Below, piece after piece: positions 50,737 through 59,985 of a stretch of 64,000 bases of DNA. The stretch is taken from assembly GCF_024281235.1 (NCBI RefSeq), contig NZ_JAHWXY010000003.1, forward strand, positions 186,001 through 250,000, in the 5' to 3' direction. The translations under genes were made by a program, and so were the position numbers. The notes under the pieces were generated by a model that worked only from the letters and a program-made list of their open reading frames with translations, had not been told where the DNA came from and did no database searches. Position 1 is the first letter of the stretch, and every line of letters begins with the position of its first letter. The stretch comes from Shinella daejeonensis. Lineage in GTDB: Bacteria > Pseudomonadota > Alphaproteobacteria > Rhizobiales > Rhizobiaceae.

Positions 50737-50775
50737 CCCCGTCTCCTTCACGCCCATCGGTCGAAGGGGACGGGG
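50737..50775 (+). terminator. Stable hairpin after the binding-protein gene
   Basis: CCCCGTCTCCTTC pairs with GAAGGGGACGGGG (one G-T pair) around a 13-nt loop, starting 18 bp after the stop. There is no T tract, so it may act as an mRNA stabiliser or factor-dependent terminator. Confidence 0.45.
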
Positions 50776-50888
50776 CAGCCGGCATCCTCCCGCCACGGAC
50801 GACAGGGGAATCCCGTTCCCGCCGCGCCCCTCCGGCTCCCTTCCAAAATCACGTCGCGCTTTCACGCGATTTGCTCTAGCGTCGGCCC

Positions 50889-51836
50889 ATGCCGATCAAC
50901 CGTCTCGAACGTTTCGCCCACAATCTCGACTGGAACCTGCTGCGCACCTTCGCGGTGGTGGTGGAGGAAGGCAGCATCACCCGGGCGGCCAACCGGCTGC
51001 TCCTGCAACAGCCTGCCGTCAGCATGGCGCTGAAGCGGCTGGAGCAATCGGTGGGGCACCGGCTGATCGACCGCAGCCCGGGCCGCTTCGAGCTGACGGA
51101 AGCCGGCGCGCGGCTGAATGCGCTGTGCCGCGACATGTTCACCGCCGTCGTGCGCCTGCCCGAGGCGATGGAGGCGGCGAGCGAGGCGGTGTCCGGCCAT
51201 ATCGCCATCCATACCGTCAGCCATGCGATGAACCCCGAATGGGACCGGGCCATCGCCGAATTCTTCCGGCTCCATCCGCGCGTGACGGTGGGCATCGTCG
51301 TCGAGACGACGACGAACGTCATCCGGTCGGTGGAGCGCGGCGTCGCAACGCTCGGCCTTTCCGACGGCATCATTCCGCAAACACTGGACAAGGCGCCGTT
51401 CTGCCGCGAGCGCTATGCCCTTTATTGCGGACGCGGCCACCGGCTGTTCGGGGTCGCCGGCGTGACAATCGAGGATCTGCGCGGCGAACCCTATGTCAGT
51501 TTCCTAGCCGACGTGCTCGGCGGGCCGCATATGGGACCCGTGACCGCCGTGCGCGCCATCGGCTCCTTCGGCCAGCATGTGCGGGCACTGGCCTTCAACG
51601 TGGAGGAGGTGCTGCGCCTCGTCGTCGCCAACGCCGGCATCGGCATGCTGCCCGTCCATCTGGCGGCGCGGGCCGTCGAAGCGGGCGAAGTGTGGCAACT
51701 GCCGCCCTATGATGACCTGCCGGAGACGGACACATTCCGGATCACCAATCCCGGCGCGGCGCTGAACCCCGCCGAACGGGTTTTCCTCGGCCATGTCGCC
51801 CCGGTGGCCCCCTGGTCCTGGGGACAGGACGCATAA
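50889..51836 (+). CDS. LysR family transcriptional regulator
   Basis: A 315-aa regulator. The winged helix-turn-helix is at about residues 16-75 (LLRTFAVVVEEGSITRAANR, QQPAVSMALKRLEQSVGHRLI), and the effector-binding domain follows (HIAIHTVSHAMN onward). It lies between the binding-protein gene and the DauA-like gene on the same strand and is the obvious local regulator, sensing probably a basic amino acid. Such genes often regulate adjacent targets, but here the targets are arranged in the same direction instead of divergently. Confidence 0.9.
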   Translation: MPINRLERFAHNLDWNLLRTFAVVVEEGSITRAANRLLLQQPAVSMALKRLEQSVGHRLIDRSPGRFELTEAGARLNALCRDMFTAVVRLPEAMEAASEAVSGHIAIHTVSHAMNPEWDRAIAEFFRLHPRVTVGIVVETTTNVIRSVERGVATLGLSDGIIPQTLDKAPFCRERYALYCGRGHRLFGVAGVTIEDLRGEPYVSFLADVLGGPHMGPVTAVRAIGSFGQHVRALAFNVEEVLRLVVANAGIGMLPVHLAARAVEAGEVWQLPPYDDLPETDTFRITNPGAALNPAERVFLGHVAPVAPWSWGQDA

Positions 51837-51897
51837 AGCCGATCAATAACGATCTTCACGCCTATAAATTTGAAGAATGGTCCATGCTTTCGTAGAC

Positions 51898-52060
51898 CTA
51901 GAGCATTTCCAGCAAAAGTGTGAAACGGTTTTGCGTTCGGAAATACGGCTAGAACAAAGAGCACTTCCAGTCGGAGCGGGATCGCTTCGGCGTCGGATAA
52001 GGCGGGAAAACAAAAACCGGAGCGATTGCAGGTGATCGTGTGTCACCGAAAATGCTCCGG
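51898..52060. repeat. Rhizobial intergenic repeat element (RIME-like) with adjoining hairpin
   Basis: The segment beginning GAGCATTTCCAGCAAAAGTG and continuing to about 51960 resembles the short intergenic mosaic elements scattered in rhizobial chromosomes. It is followed by a hairpin, CCGGAGC (52017-52023) with GCTCCGG (52054-52060) and an inner GGTGA/TCACC stem. It fills most of the 247-bp gap before the DauA-like gene. The family identity is from memory and not checked. Confidence 0.5.
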
Positions 52061-52083
52061 AGACGGAACAAGCGGGGAATGGC

Positions 52084-53211
52084 ATGCGGACTTTCGACGT
52101 AGCGATCATCGGCGGCGGAATGGCGGGACTATCGCTCGCCTGTTTTCTGGCGCCGCACCGGTCCGTCGCAGTGCTGGAACAGGAAAACGCGCTCGGTTAT
52201 CACAGCACCGGCCGCTCGGCCGCCGAGTTCACGCTGCGCGACAATCTTCCGGCCGTGAACGCGCTGGCGCAGGCCGCATTCGGCTTTCTGGCGACACCGC
52301 CGGAGGGCTTTGCGCCGGTGCCGCTGCTGACGGCCCGGGGCTGCGTCGTTTTCGCCGGAGACGGCAAGGAGGAAAGGCTGCGCGCCCGGTTCACCGAAAC
52401 GCAGGCGCTCGGCGTCGCCGTCGAATGGCTCGATGCGGCGGCGCTTCACGCCCGCGCGCCGATCCTCGACCCCGTCTATGTGAAGGCCGCCTATTTCGAT
52501 CCCGACTATTGGGACATCGATGTCGACGCACTGCTTCAGGCCTATGCGCGCGAAGCGCGCCGTCAAGGAGCGGAAATCCTCGAAGGCCATCGCTGCCACG
52601 CGCTGAAACGGCAAGGCGATGGCTGGTCCATCGAGACAGCCGCGGGAACCGTCCACGCGCGCCTTCTGGTCAATGCCGCCGGCGGCTGGGCGGACGGCAT
52701 CGCCGAGATGGCCGGTCTGGCGGCCCTCGGGATCGTGCCGCATCGCCGCACGGCGATCACCGTCGACCTGCCGGAATCCGTCGACGCGCAACGCTTGCCG
52801 GAGATGAACGAGATCGACGACAGTTTCTACTTCAAGCCGGACGCCGGGCGACTGCTCGTCTCGCCGGCCGACGAGACGCCCTGCCCGCCCGGCGACGTGC
52901 AGCCGGAGGAACTCGACATCGCCTATGCCGCCCACTACCTCGAAGAGGCCACCACGCTGTCGGTGCGCCGCATCGCCAGCAGTTGGGCCGGCATGCGCAG
53001 TTTCTCGCCCGATCGCCTGCCGGTCGTCGGCGCGGCACCGGACGATCCGTCGTTCTTCTGGCTGGCCGGCCAGGGCGGTTCCGGGATCCTTACCTCGCCC
53101 GCTCTCGGCAGCCTCGCCGCATCCTTGATCACCGGCAGCCCGCTGCCCGGCCCGCTCCGGCAGGCAGGCGTCGACCCCGCAACCTTCAGTCTCGGCCGCT
53201 TTGCGCCGTAA
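52084..53211 (+). CDS. dauA: FAD-dependent D-arginine dehydrogenase-like protein (DauA family)
   Basis: A 375-aa flavoprotein. The dinucleotide-binding motif IIGGGMAGLSLA is at residues 8-19 and GYHSTGRSAAEFT around residues 38-50. IDVDALLQAYAREA, NAAGGWADGIAEMAGL, EATTLSVRRIASSWAGMRSF and WLAGQGGSGILTSPALG follow. This set matches the D-arginine dehydrogenase DauA of Pseudomonas, which oxidises D-arginine and other D-amino acids to imino acids. The clustered binding protein and LysR gene fit uptake and catabolism of a basic D-amino acid. The exact substrate is inferred. Confidence 0.8.
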   Translation: MRTFDVAIIGGGMAGLSLACFLAPHRSVAVLEQENALGYHSTGRSAAEFTLRDNLPAVNALAQAAFGFLATPPEGFAPVPLLTARGCVVFAGDGKEERLRARFTETQALGVAVEWLDAAALHARAPILDPVYVKAAYFDPDYWDIDVDALLQAYAREARRQGAEILEGHRCHALKRQGDGWSIETAAGTVHARLLVNAAGGWADGIAEMAGLAALGIVPHRRTAITVDLPESVDAQRLPEMNEIDDSFYFKPDAGRLLVSPADETPCPPGDVQPEELDIAYAAHYLEEATTLSVRRIASSWAGMRSFSPDRLPVVGAAPDDPSFFWLAGQGGSGILTSPALGSLAASLITGSPLPGPLRQAGVDPATFSLGRFAP

Positions 53212-53226
53212 CGGTCCTCAAACGCA

Positions 53227-53250
53227 AACGGGCGCCCAAGGGCGCCCGTT
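53227..53250. terminator. Bidirectional terminator between dauA and secDF
   Basis: AACGGGCGCCC / AA / GGGCGCCCGTT is a perfect 11-bp stem between two convergent genes. It is followed by CTCATTTTC on the plus strand and TGCGTTTGAGG on the minus strand, so both T tracts are weak. Confidence 0.65.
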
Positions 53251-53272
53251 CTCATTTTCAGGCTGAAGACGC

Positions 53273-55804
53273 TCAGCCTTCGGCGATCTGGCCACCCTTC
53301 GGTGCGCGCACGCCTTCGCGATCCTTGAACCAGCGGCTGAGGAACAGCAGGATCGGGCCGCCGATATAGATCGACGAGGTCGTCGCGACGATGACGCCGA
53401 AGATCATCGGCCAGGCGAAAGGCTTGACCGTGTCGCCGCCCCAGATCGCCATCGGCAGCAGCGAGGCGACGATCGCGATCGAGGTGAAGATGCATCGCAT
53501 GATCACCTGATTGATCGACAGGTCGATCAATTCAGAGAACGGCATCGTCTTGTACTTGCGCAGGTTCTCGCGCATGCGGTCGTAGACGACGACCTTGTCG
53601 TTCACCGAATAGCCGATCAGCGTCAGCACGGAGGCGATGGCGGTCAGGTTGAAGTCGATCTGCATCAGCGAGAAGAAGCCGATCATCTTGGTGATGTCGA
53701 GGATCAGCGTCACGATGGCGCCCACCGCGAAATGCCATTCGAACCGCCACCAGATATAGATCAGGATCGCCAGCATGCCGAGCCCGACGGCCAGGAAGCC
53801 GGAACGGGCCAGTTCGGTGCTGACGGTTGGCCCCACCACCTCCGTGCGCTCGAAATTGGCGTCCGGAATGACTTCGGCGACACCGTCGCGGACCTTCTGG
53901 AGGGCGGCGGTCTGCGCCTCTTCCCCGCCCGGCTGACGCTGGACACGGACGAGGACGGAGGTGCCCTGTCCGAATTCCTGAAGCGCCACTTCGCCAAGTT
54001 CCAGCCCTTCCATCCTGGCGCGCAACGTCGACAGGTCGATCGGATCCTTCGAGGTGGCCTCGACCTGGATACCCCCGACGAAGTCGATGCCGTAGTTGAG
54101 GCCAGGCGTGAAGAACAGGATGATCGAGGCCGTGGAGATGACCGCCGAGGTGCCGATGGCGATATAGCGGCCGCGCATGAAGGAGAAGCTCGGCAGGCTC
54201 CAGACCTTGCCGAAGATCGAATGGATCTCGATCTTCTTCATCTTGCGGCGCGTCACGACATCCCGCATCAGCAGGCGCACGACGGTGATCGAGGTGAACA
54301 TCGAGATCGCGATGCCGATGATCATGGTGATGGCGAAGCCGCGCACCGGGCCGCTGCCGAACATGAAGAGCAGGATCATGCCCACCATGGTGGTCATATT
54401 GCCGTCGACGATGGTGGCATAGGCGCGGTTGAAGCCGAGATCGAGCGCCTTCATGGCCCCTGCCCCGCCCGCCGTCTCTTCCCGGATGCGGGCGTTGATG
54501 AGGATATTGGCGTCCACCGCCATGCCGATGCCGAGAATGATACCGGCGATGCCGGGCAGCGTCAGGGTCGAGCCGAGCAGGCCGAGCACGCCGATCGTCA
54601 TGATCGTATGCAGGATGAGGCCGACATTGGCGATGAGGCCCCAGGAACTGTAGAGGACCTGCATCAGCAGGACCACCGCGACGAAGCCGGCAAGACCGGT
54701 ATAGAGGCCCATGCGGATCGAGTCGCTGCCGAGGTTGGGGCCGACCGTGCGCTCCTCGATGATGGTGAGCGGCGCGGGCAGCGCGCCGGAGCGCAACAGC
54801 GCCGAAAGCACGGTCGCCTCCTGCGGATTGAAGTTGCCGGAGATCTGGCCCTGTCCGCCGATGATCGGTTCGCGGATCACCGGCGCGGTCAGAACCTTGC
54901 CGTCGAGCACGATGGCGAAGGGCTTTCCGACATTGGCCTTGGTGATATCGGCGAACAGGCGCGCTCCGGTGGAATCGAAGCTGAAGGAGACGATCGGCTC
55001 GTTGGTGCGCTGGTCGAAGCCGGCCTTGGCGTCGGCGAGCCGGTCGCCGGAGATGGCGACGCGCTCCTCGACCGCGTATCTGTTGTCATCGTTGGCGCCG
55101 GGCAGGATCATCACGCCGCGCGGCGGAACGCTGTTCGGGTCCACCGTCTGGTCGACCATGTGGAAGCTCATCTGCGCGGTGGAGCCGAGCAGCTGGCGCA
55201 GGCGGGTCGGATCCTGGAGGCCCGGAAGCTGGACGAGAATGCGGTCGCCGCCCACGCGCTGGATCAGCGGCTCGGCAACACCCACCTGGTCGACACGGCG
55301 GCGGATGATCTCAAGGCTTTGCTCGACGGCCGCCGACATGCGCTCGTTGATGCCGGCTTCCGTCAGCACGACGGTGATCGTATCGCCCGAGGACGAAACA
55401 TCGATATCGGACGCGCCGGTGGAAAAGCCGAGCGTCCCTGTCGGCGCGGCAAGCTTGCGCACCTCCGGCAGCACCTTGTCCCGCGCCGCCTGATCGGCAA
55501 GCGTGATCGTCAGCGTCGTACCGGCAAGGCGCGCGGCGGAGGCGCGTTCGCCGGCCGTGCGCAGGATGGCCCGCGCATCGTTCAGCAGCGTGTCCATGCG
55601 CGCCTTGCGCAGGGCGGCCGAATCCACCTCCAGAACGAGATGCGAGCCGCCCTTGAGGTCAAGGCCGAGGGTGACGGGCTTGGCGGGCAGGAAACGTCCG
55701 AACACTTCCTGCTGCTGGGGTGTGAGAACGTTCGGCACGGCCGCCAGCACCCCGAACAGGATGATGGCGGCATAGGTCAGAAGGTGCCATTTGGAAATGC
55801 GCAT
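53273..55804 (-). CDS. secDF: Fused protein translocase subunit SecDF
   Basis: An 843-aa fusion of SecD and SecF. The SecD half has LGLDLKGGSHLVLEVD (about residues 46-61) and the helix LGIGMAVDANILINARIREE. The SecF half begins near residue 535, with TPGLNYGIDFVGG and SVNDKVVVYDRMREN. It uses the proton gradient to help pull secreted proteins through SecYEG. Twelve membrane helices are expected. The fused form is common in alphaproteobacteria. No yajC gene precedes it here. Confidence 0.96.
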   Translation of the reverse strand: MRISKWHLLTYAAIILFGVLAAVPNVLTPQQQEVFGRFLPAKPVTLGLDLKGGSHLVLEVDSAALRKARMDTLLNDARAILRTAGERASAARLAGTTLTITLADQAARDKVLPEVRKLAAPTGTLGFSTGASDIDVSSSGDTITVVLTEAGINERMSAAVEQSLEIIRRRVDQVGVAEPLIQRVGGDRILVQLPGLQDPTRLRQLLGSTAQMSFHMVDQTVDPNSVPPRGVMILPGANDDNRYAVEERVAISGDRLADAKAGFDQRTNEPIVSFSFDSTGARLFADITKANVGKPFAIVLDGKVLTAPVIREPIIGGQGQISGNFNPQEATVLSALLRSGALPAPLTIIEERTVGPNLGSDSIRMGLYTGLAGFVAVVLLMQVLYSSWGLIANVGLILHTIMTIGVLGLLGSTLTLPGIAGIILGIGMAVDANILINARIREETAGGAGAMKALDLGFNRAYATIVDGNMTTMVGMILLFMFGSGPVRGFAITMIIGIAISMFTSITVVRLLMRDVVTRRKMKKIEIHSIFGKVWSLPSFSFMRGRYIAIGTSAVISTASIILFFTPGLNYGIDFVGGIQVEATSKDPIDLSTLRARMEGLELGEVALQEFGQGTSVLVRVQRQPGGEEAQTAALQKVRDGVAEVIPDANFERTEVVGPTVSTELARSGFLAVGLGMLAILIYIWWRFEWHFAVGAIVTLILDITKMIGFFSLMQIDFNLTAIASVLTLIGYSVNDKVVVYDRMRENLRKYKTMPFSELIDLSINQVIMRCIFTSIAIVASLLPMAIWGGDTVKPFAWPMIFGVIVATTSSIYIGGPILLFLSRWFKDREGVRAPKGGQIAEG

Positions 55805-55915
55805 GGAGTCGATCCACTTCGATTTGGAAAGAGCCCGGCATACGCTATCCGCGTCTACGCCCGGCTTCCGGGATTCTGGTCGGTCGGCGCAGCCATCGGC
55901 GGCGCCACGAGGCCT

Positions 55916-56335
55916 TTAAAGAAAGAGGGACGGAGGCGCGCGGCTGCGGAAGCCGGCGGAAGCCGGGGAAACGGCGGCGTCCTCGTCGGGCGCGTATGGC
56001 GTCAGCCGGGAATGCGGCTCGAACGGATAGGCGGCGGGGCCAGCGCGGGCCGCCAGCGCCTTGCCGGCCGCGTCGCCGCCGGTAAAGCCCTTCTTGGCGT
56101 ACCAGCCGCGCCGTTCTGCGTGACCGGTCGCCGGGAACAGGAATTCGTCATCCGTGACGAGCGGTGCCGGGGCCAGTCCGCCCTCGGCCGTCGCGGGGGC
56201 GACGGAAACCGGCGAAAGCGTCGCATCGACGGGCAGGAAATGCGCAAGGAAAAGGCCGAAGAACAGCAGCAGCAGGCTTGCGGGGGCGAAATGGCGCTCC
56301 CGGACGACCTTCTCTCTTGCGGTCCTTTTCGTCAT
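55916..56335 (-). CDS. Hypothetical membrane-anchored protein upstream of secDF
   Basis: A 139-aa protein starting MTKRTAREKVVRERHFAPAS. It has a basic N-terminus, one hydrophobic segment (LLLLFFGLFLAHFLPV, about residues 21-37), and an extracytoplasmic tail rich in Ala, Pro and Gly. The frame is open for 60 more codons upstream, but that part is Arg-rich and includes a low-complexity DNA repeat, so the start at 56335 is preferred. It is co-oriented with secDF, 111 bp apart. No family is recognised; moderate confidence that it is a gene. Confidence 0.5.
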   Translation of the reverse strand: MTKRTAREKVVRERHFAPASLLLLFFGLFLAHFLPVDATLSPVSVAPATAEGGLAPAPLVTDDEFLFPATGHAERRGWYAKKGFTGGDAAGKALAARAGPAAYPFEPHSRLTPYAPDEDAAVSPASAGFRSRAPPSLFL

Positions 56336-56344
56336 GCCTGCCCG

Positions 56345-56395
56345 TTTCTGGCCAATTCGTCTCCGGCCAGTTTGTCTCTGGCCCGCTCGTCTTCG
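56345..56395. repeat. 15-bp imperfect tandem repeat
   Basis: About 3.3 copies of a unit like TCTGGCCAATTCGTC, TCCGGCCAGTTTGTC, TCTGGCCCGCTCGTC, TTCGGCACG. One minus-strand frame of it reads as PETNW repeats, but no gene is supported in that frame. Confidence 0.6.
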
Positions 56396-56520
56396 GCACG
56401 CCGCTTGCGACGTCAGCGCCGGCGTTGCCCTGGCGAAGCGGAGTCCGCACAGGTTCGGATGCTGCGCCAAGAACCATTTACCGTCCGCCAAGTCAAGTTC
56501 GGGGATGCGGGACAAGACCG

Positions 56521-59500
56521 CTAAAGCTCATGGATCGAGACATCCGGGCAGGCCTCCCGTGCGAGATCGCGCAAATGCTGATGGTGCGTCAGATAGATGA
56601 CCTGCCCGCTCATCGCCATATTCGCCATGACCCTCAACGTATTCAGCGCGCGCTCGTCATCGAAGGTCTCCATGATGTCGTCGGCGACGAAGGGGACGGT
56701 CTCGCGGCTTGCGGCGATTTCATGATAGCCGGCGACTCGCAGCGCCAGATAGAGCTGGAAACGCGTGCCCTTGGAAAGGTCGCGCGCCAGTTTGGAACCG
56801 CCGCCGGCGGCGTTGACCACCAGAAACTCGCTGTCCTTTTCCATCACCGTCGACAGGCCGGTATATTGGCCGCCGGTAATGATGTGGAAGGTCTCCGAGG
56901 CGCGGTCCATCATGACGCTGCGATGCCGTTCGCGATAAAGACGCAGGGCCTGCTCGGCGGCGAGCGCGCCGGCGCGCATCGCCAGATAGCGCCGCGAACC
57001 TTCCGCCACTTCGAGCAAGGCGGTGCGGCGGCGCTCCTCCAGCGCGGCGGCGGCATCGCTGCCGGCCACGCCCGCCAGAGCCTCCTCCGCCCGCACCCGT
57101 GCCGCATGGTGACGCTCGACCTCGCCTTCGGCCGCCTCGGCCTGCGTGGCAAGATCGAGACGTTCCGCGGCCAGTTGCGCCTCGTCGACGCTGGAGAGCG
57201 CCGCTTCGGCCTCCTCCACCGTCTCCGTCCGCATCTTCCGCATGAGATCGCGCGCCGTCTCGTCCACCCGCTCGATGATATCCTGCCGGCGGCGATGGGC
57301 GTCCAGCAGGCGGTCGGCTTCGACCAGCGAGCCGCAGCCGAGCCATTCGAACATCTCGGCAAGCCGCGCCTCCAGGATCGAACGGCGTTCTTCCAGATCC
57401 GCCTCGTCCCCGGCAAGGCGCTCGAACGCCGCTTCCAGTTCCTGCCGCCGCTGCCGCCCGGCCCTTGCCGCCTCCAGTCGCCGGCCGATGGCGGCCATGG
57501 TTTCCGCCGGAGCCCCGGCGTCCATGCCGAGACGCGCGGCAAGGTCGCCGGCTCCGCGGATATAGTCGTCCCGGTCGTTGCGCATGGCGCGGATACGGTG
57601 TTCCAGTTCCTCGCGCTGCTCCAGCCGCTGCGCGAGCGTTTGCAGGACGGGCAGCAGCCCGCCGACGCGCTCCGGATCGGCCGGCGCCAGCGGGCCGGAA
57701 AGCCAGGTGCCGGCGATGACGCCTGTCCAGTTGTCCTGCCACAGGGCGGCCGCCTTCCCGGCTTCGTCGGCTACGCGCCGACGCTCCGTCAACCGCTCTT
57801 CGGCCCGTTCGGCCGCGTCCCGTGCGGCATGGCGTAGCGCCCGCGCCTCCCGCAGCGCCGCCAGCCGATCCTCGGCGGCCAGCAGTATTTCCTCGAAGGA
57901 TGCGCCCTCCGGCCCCGGCCATTCAAGGAGGCCGGCAAGGCGTGCGAAGGCCGCGCGTTCTTCCTTCGTCGCCAGTTCCTCGTCGATGCGCAGCCGCGCC
58001 AGCGTCTCCTGCGCCGTTAAGGCCTCCTGCCGGTGCGTCAGCCATGTCTCAATGGAATCGACCGTCGTCTCCAGCGGCAAACCGAGGTCTTCCGCCAATC
58101 GTCCGATTTCCGCCGCGACGGCGCTCCGCGCCGCCTCCACGCGCTCGCCGTCTTCCCGAAGCGCGTCGCGCCGCGCCTCGGCCTCGGCGGCCGCCCGTTC
58201 CACAAGCCGGATTTCCGAGAGCCGGTCCGCATGGGCGAGCCGCGCGTCGACCGCCCGGTCGTCCGCCTGCAATGCCCGTTCGAAGGTTGCCGCGCTTTCC
58301 GCGTCGAGCCGGGCGCGGTGACTGCGCCAGGCCTCGTCGCGCGCCCGACGCAGGCTCTCCCCTTCGCCGGAGCCGACAACGCCGGCGGTCTTCAGCAGCG
58401 CTTCCAGCGCCGCACCGCGCATCGCCGCTTCCCGCTCCCGCTCAAGCCGTTCCCGGTCGGCCTGCCGGCACGCGTCGACCGCCGTCTCGAAACGGGTCCG
58501 CAGATCCTTGAGAAGCGCCGCGGAGGGGACGGCGAGGGTCGGCAATGCCGCCGGATCGCCCGCCCAGGGATGCAGACGCCGGCCGGCCGCCGCAAGCGCC
58601 TCTTCGGCCAGCGCCACCTGCCGACGCGCCTCCCGTCGCCGGGTGACAACATCGCCGGCCCGCGCCGCCCGCACCGCGAGCGACAGGGCGTCGAAGGCCC
58701 GGTCTTCGGAAGAATCGCCCTGCCCGTCGTCGACACCCGCCGCCCGACGTGCTTCGGCAAGCGCCCGCTCCGCCTCGTCCCGCTCGGCGCAGGCCGCATC
58801 CAGGCGCTCCAGCAGGCCGGAACGCCTTGAAAACAGGGTGCTCAGGCGTTCGACAGCGCCGGGTGGCAGAAGCGCCGTTCGCGGATCGGTTTGCGGGGGA
58901 AGCCCGAGGCTTGCGAGCAATGCCGCAACGGCCGCGTCCAGCCGGTCCCGCTCCGCCTCGCGCGATCCGAGGTCGAGGTCGGCCGTGCGGAAACGGGCTT
59001 CCAGATCCGAGCCGGACAGGCTGGCGATCTCCGGCTCCGCCTCCAGTACGGCCGGATCGTCGGGAAGGGCGGCGAGCGTTTCGCAAAGCCGCAGGCGCTC
59101 GGCGTCCATGCGGGCGGCCCGCGCGCCGATTTCCGCTTCCTCGCGCGCCAGTTCCCCGCTCAGGGCCCGCCAGCCGGGCGGCGGCGGCTCGCCGAGATCG
59201 AAGGTTCCAAGCTGTTCGCGCAGCAGGCGCAGCCGGGCAAGCAGCGGCAGCGCGTCAAGGCTGCGTTCGAGCGCGGCAAGCCGTTCCCGCAGTTCGTTGC
59301 GCCCCTGCAAGGCCGTCGCATGGCCGGCGGTCGCGTTATCCCGTTCACGCAAAAGCACGCCGTAGTCGCGCGCCGCCACGTCCAGCGCCTTGCGTTCCTC
59401 GCGCAGCGCCTCGATCTCCCCCTTCAGCGCGCCGAGCCGGTGCTTGCGGGCCTGCGGCCGGTAGAAATCATCCGCCTCGCCTTTCAGCGCCGCAAGGCCC

Positions 59501-59985
59501 GCGGCAAGATCCGAAAGACCGGAACTGGCGGAAAAGAGCATCGCGCCCAGTTCCCCCTCGCTGCGCAGGATATCCTCGCCGCCCTTCTCGATGCTCTCGT
59601 CGTCGAGCGAGAACATCGCCCGATAGGCCGGACGATCCATGCCGCCGAGCACGGACGAAAACAACGTATCGGGCAGCGCCCGTTCGTCGCCAGTCACCAG
59701 CGATCCCTGATTGCGCTTGATGCGATAGGCCTCCTGGACCACGCCCGCAACGGTCAGCCGGCCGCCGACGCGCATCACCGGATAGGGATGCAGGAAGCCA
59801 TAGGCGCTCGACTTCTCGATGCCGAAGAGCAGGTCGAGATAGGCAGAAAAAAGCGTCGACTTTCCGGCTTCGTTGGGTCCATGCACGAGATGGAAATCCG
59901 GCCGCCCGGGTTGCCGCGCGCCGAAGTCCAGGCTGCGGTCGGTGAACTTGCCGTAGCGGACGAGATCCAGCCGGTCGAGCCGCAT
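56521..59985 (-). CDS. YhaN-type AAA ATPase (SbcC/RecF-like)
   Basis: An 1154-aa SMC-like ATPase. Walker A is GPNEAGKST at residues 36-44. A very long charged coiled coil fills the middle. The C-terminal head has the signature region ARDLSKGTRFQLYLALR and Walker B VPFVADDIMETFDDER. The start overlaps the stop of the YhaO-like gene (TGATG), so the two are coupled. This pair is the YhaN/YhaO relative of SbcC/SbcD (Rad50/Mre11) and should process DNA ends; precise substrates are not known. Confidence 0.88.
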   Translation of the reverse strand: MRLDRLDLVRYGKFTDRSLDFGARQPGRPDFHLVHGPNEAGKSTLFSAYLDLLFGIEKSSAYGFLHPYPVMRVGGRLTVAGVVQEAYRIKRNQGSLVTGDERALPDTLFSSVLGGMDRPAYRAMFSLDDESIEKGGEDILRSEGELGAMLFSASSGLSDLAAGLAALKGEADDFYRPQARKHRLGALKGEIEALREERKALDVAARDYGVLLRERDNATAGHATALQGRNELRERLAALERSLDALPLLARLRLLREQLGTFDLGEPPPPGWRALSGELAREEAEIGARAARMDAERLRLCETLAALPDDPAVLEAEPEIASLSGSDLEARFRTADLDLGSREAERDRLDAAVAALLASLGLPPQTDPRTALLPPGAVERLSTLFSRRSGLLERLDAACAERDEAERALAEARRAAGVDDGQGDSSEDRAFDALSLAVRAARAGDVVTRRREARRQVALAEEALAAAGRRLHPWAGDPAALPTLAVPSAALLKDLRTRFETAVDACRQADRERLEREREAAMRGAALEALLKTAGVVGSGEGESLRRARDEAWRSHRARLDAESAATFERALQADDRAVDARLAHADRLSEIRLVERAAAEAEARRDALREDGERVEAARSAVAAEIGRLAEDLGLPLETTVDSIETWLTHRQEALTAQETLARLRIDEELATKEERAAFARLAGLLEWPGPEGASFEEILLAAEDRLAALREARALRHAARDAAERAEERLTERRRVADEAGKAAALWQDNWTGVIAGTWLSGPLAPADPERVGGLLPVLQTLAQRLEQREELEHRIRAMRNDRDDYIRGAGDLAARLGMDAGAPAETMAAIGRRLEAARAGRQRRQELEAAFERLAGDEADLEERRSILEARLAEMFEWLGCGSLVEADRLLDAHRRRQDIIERVDETARDLMRKMRTETVEEAEAALSSVDEAQLAAERLDLATQAEAAEGEVERHHAARVRAEEALAGVAGSDAAAALEERRRTALLEVAEGSRRYLAMRAGALAAEQALRLYRERHRSVMMDRASETFHIITGGQYTGLSTVMEKDSEFLVVNAAGGGSKLARDLSKGTRFQLYLALRVAGYHEIAASRETVPFVADDIMETFDDERALNTLRVMANMAMSGQVIYLTHHQHLRDLAREACPDVSIHEL

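Noticed and set aside
53732-56524. 930-codon plus-strand frame opposite secDF
   Set aside because: Antisense to a clear secDF; biased composition and no domain.
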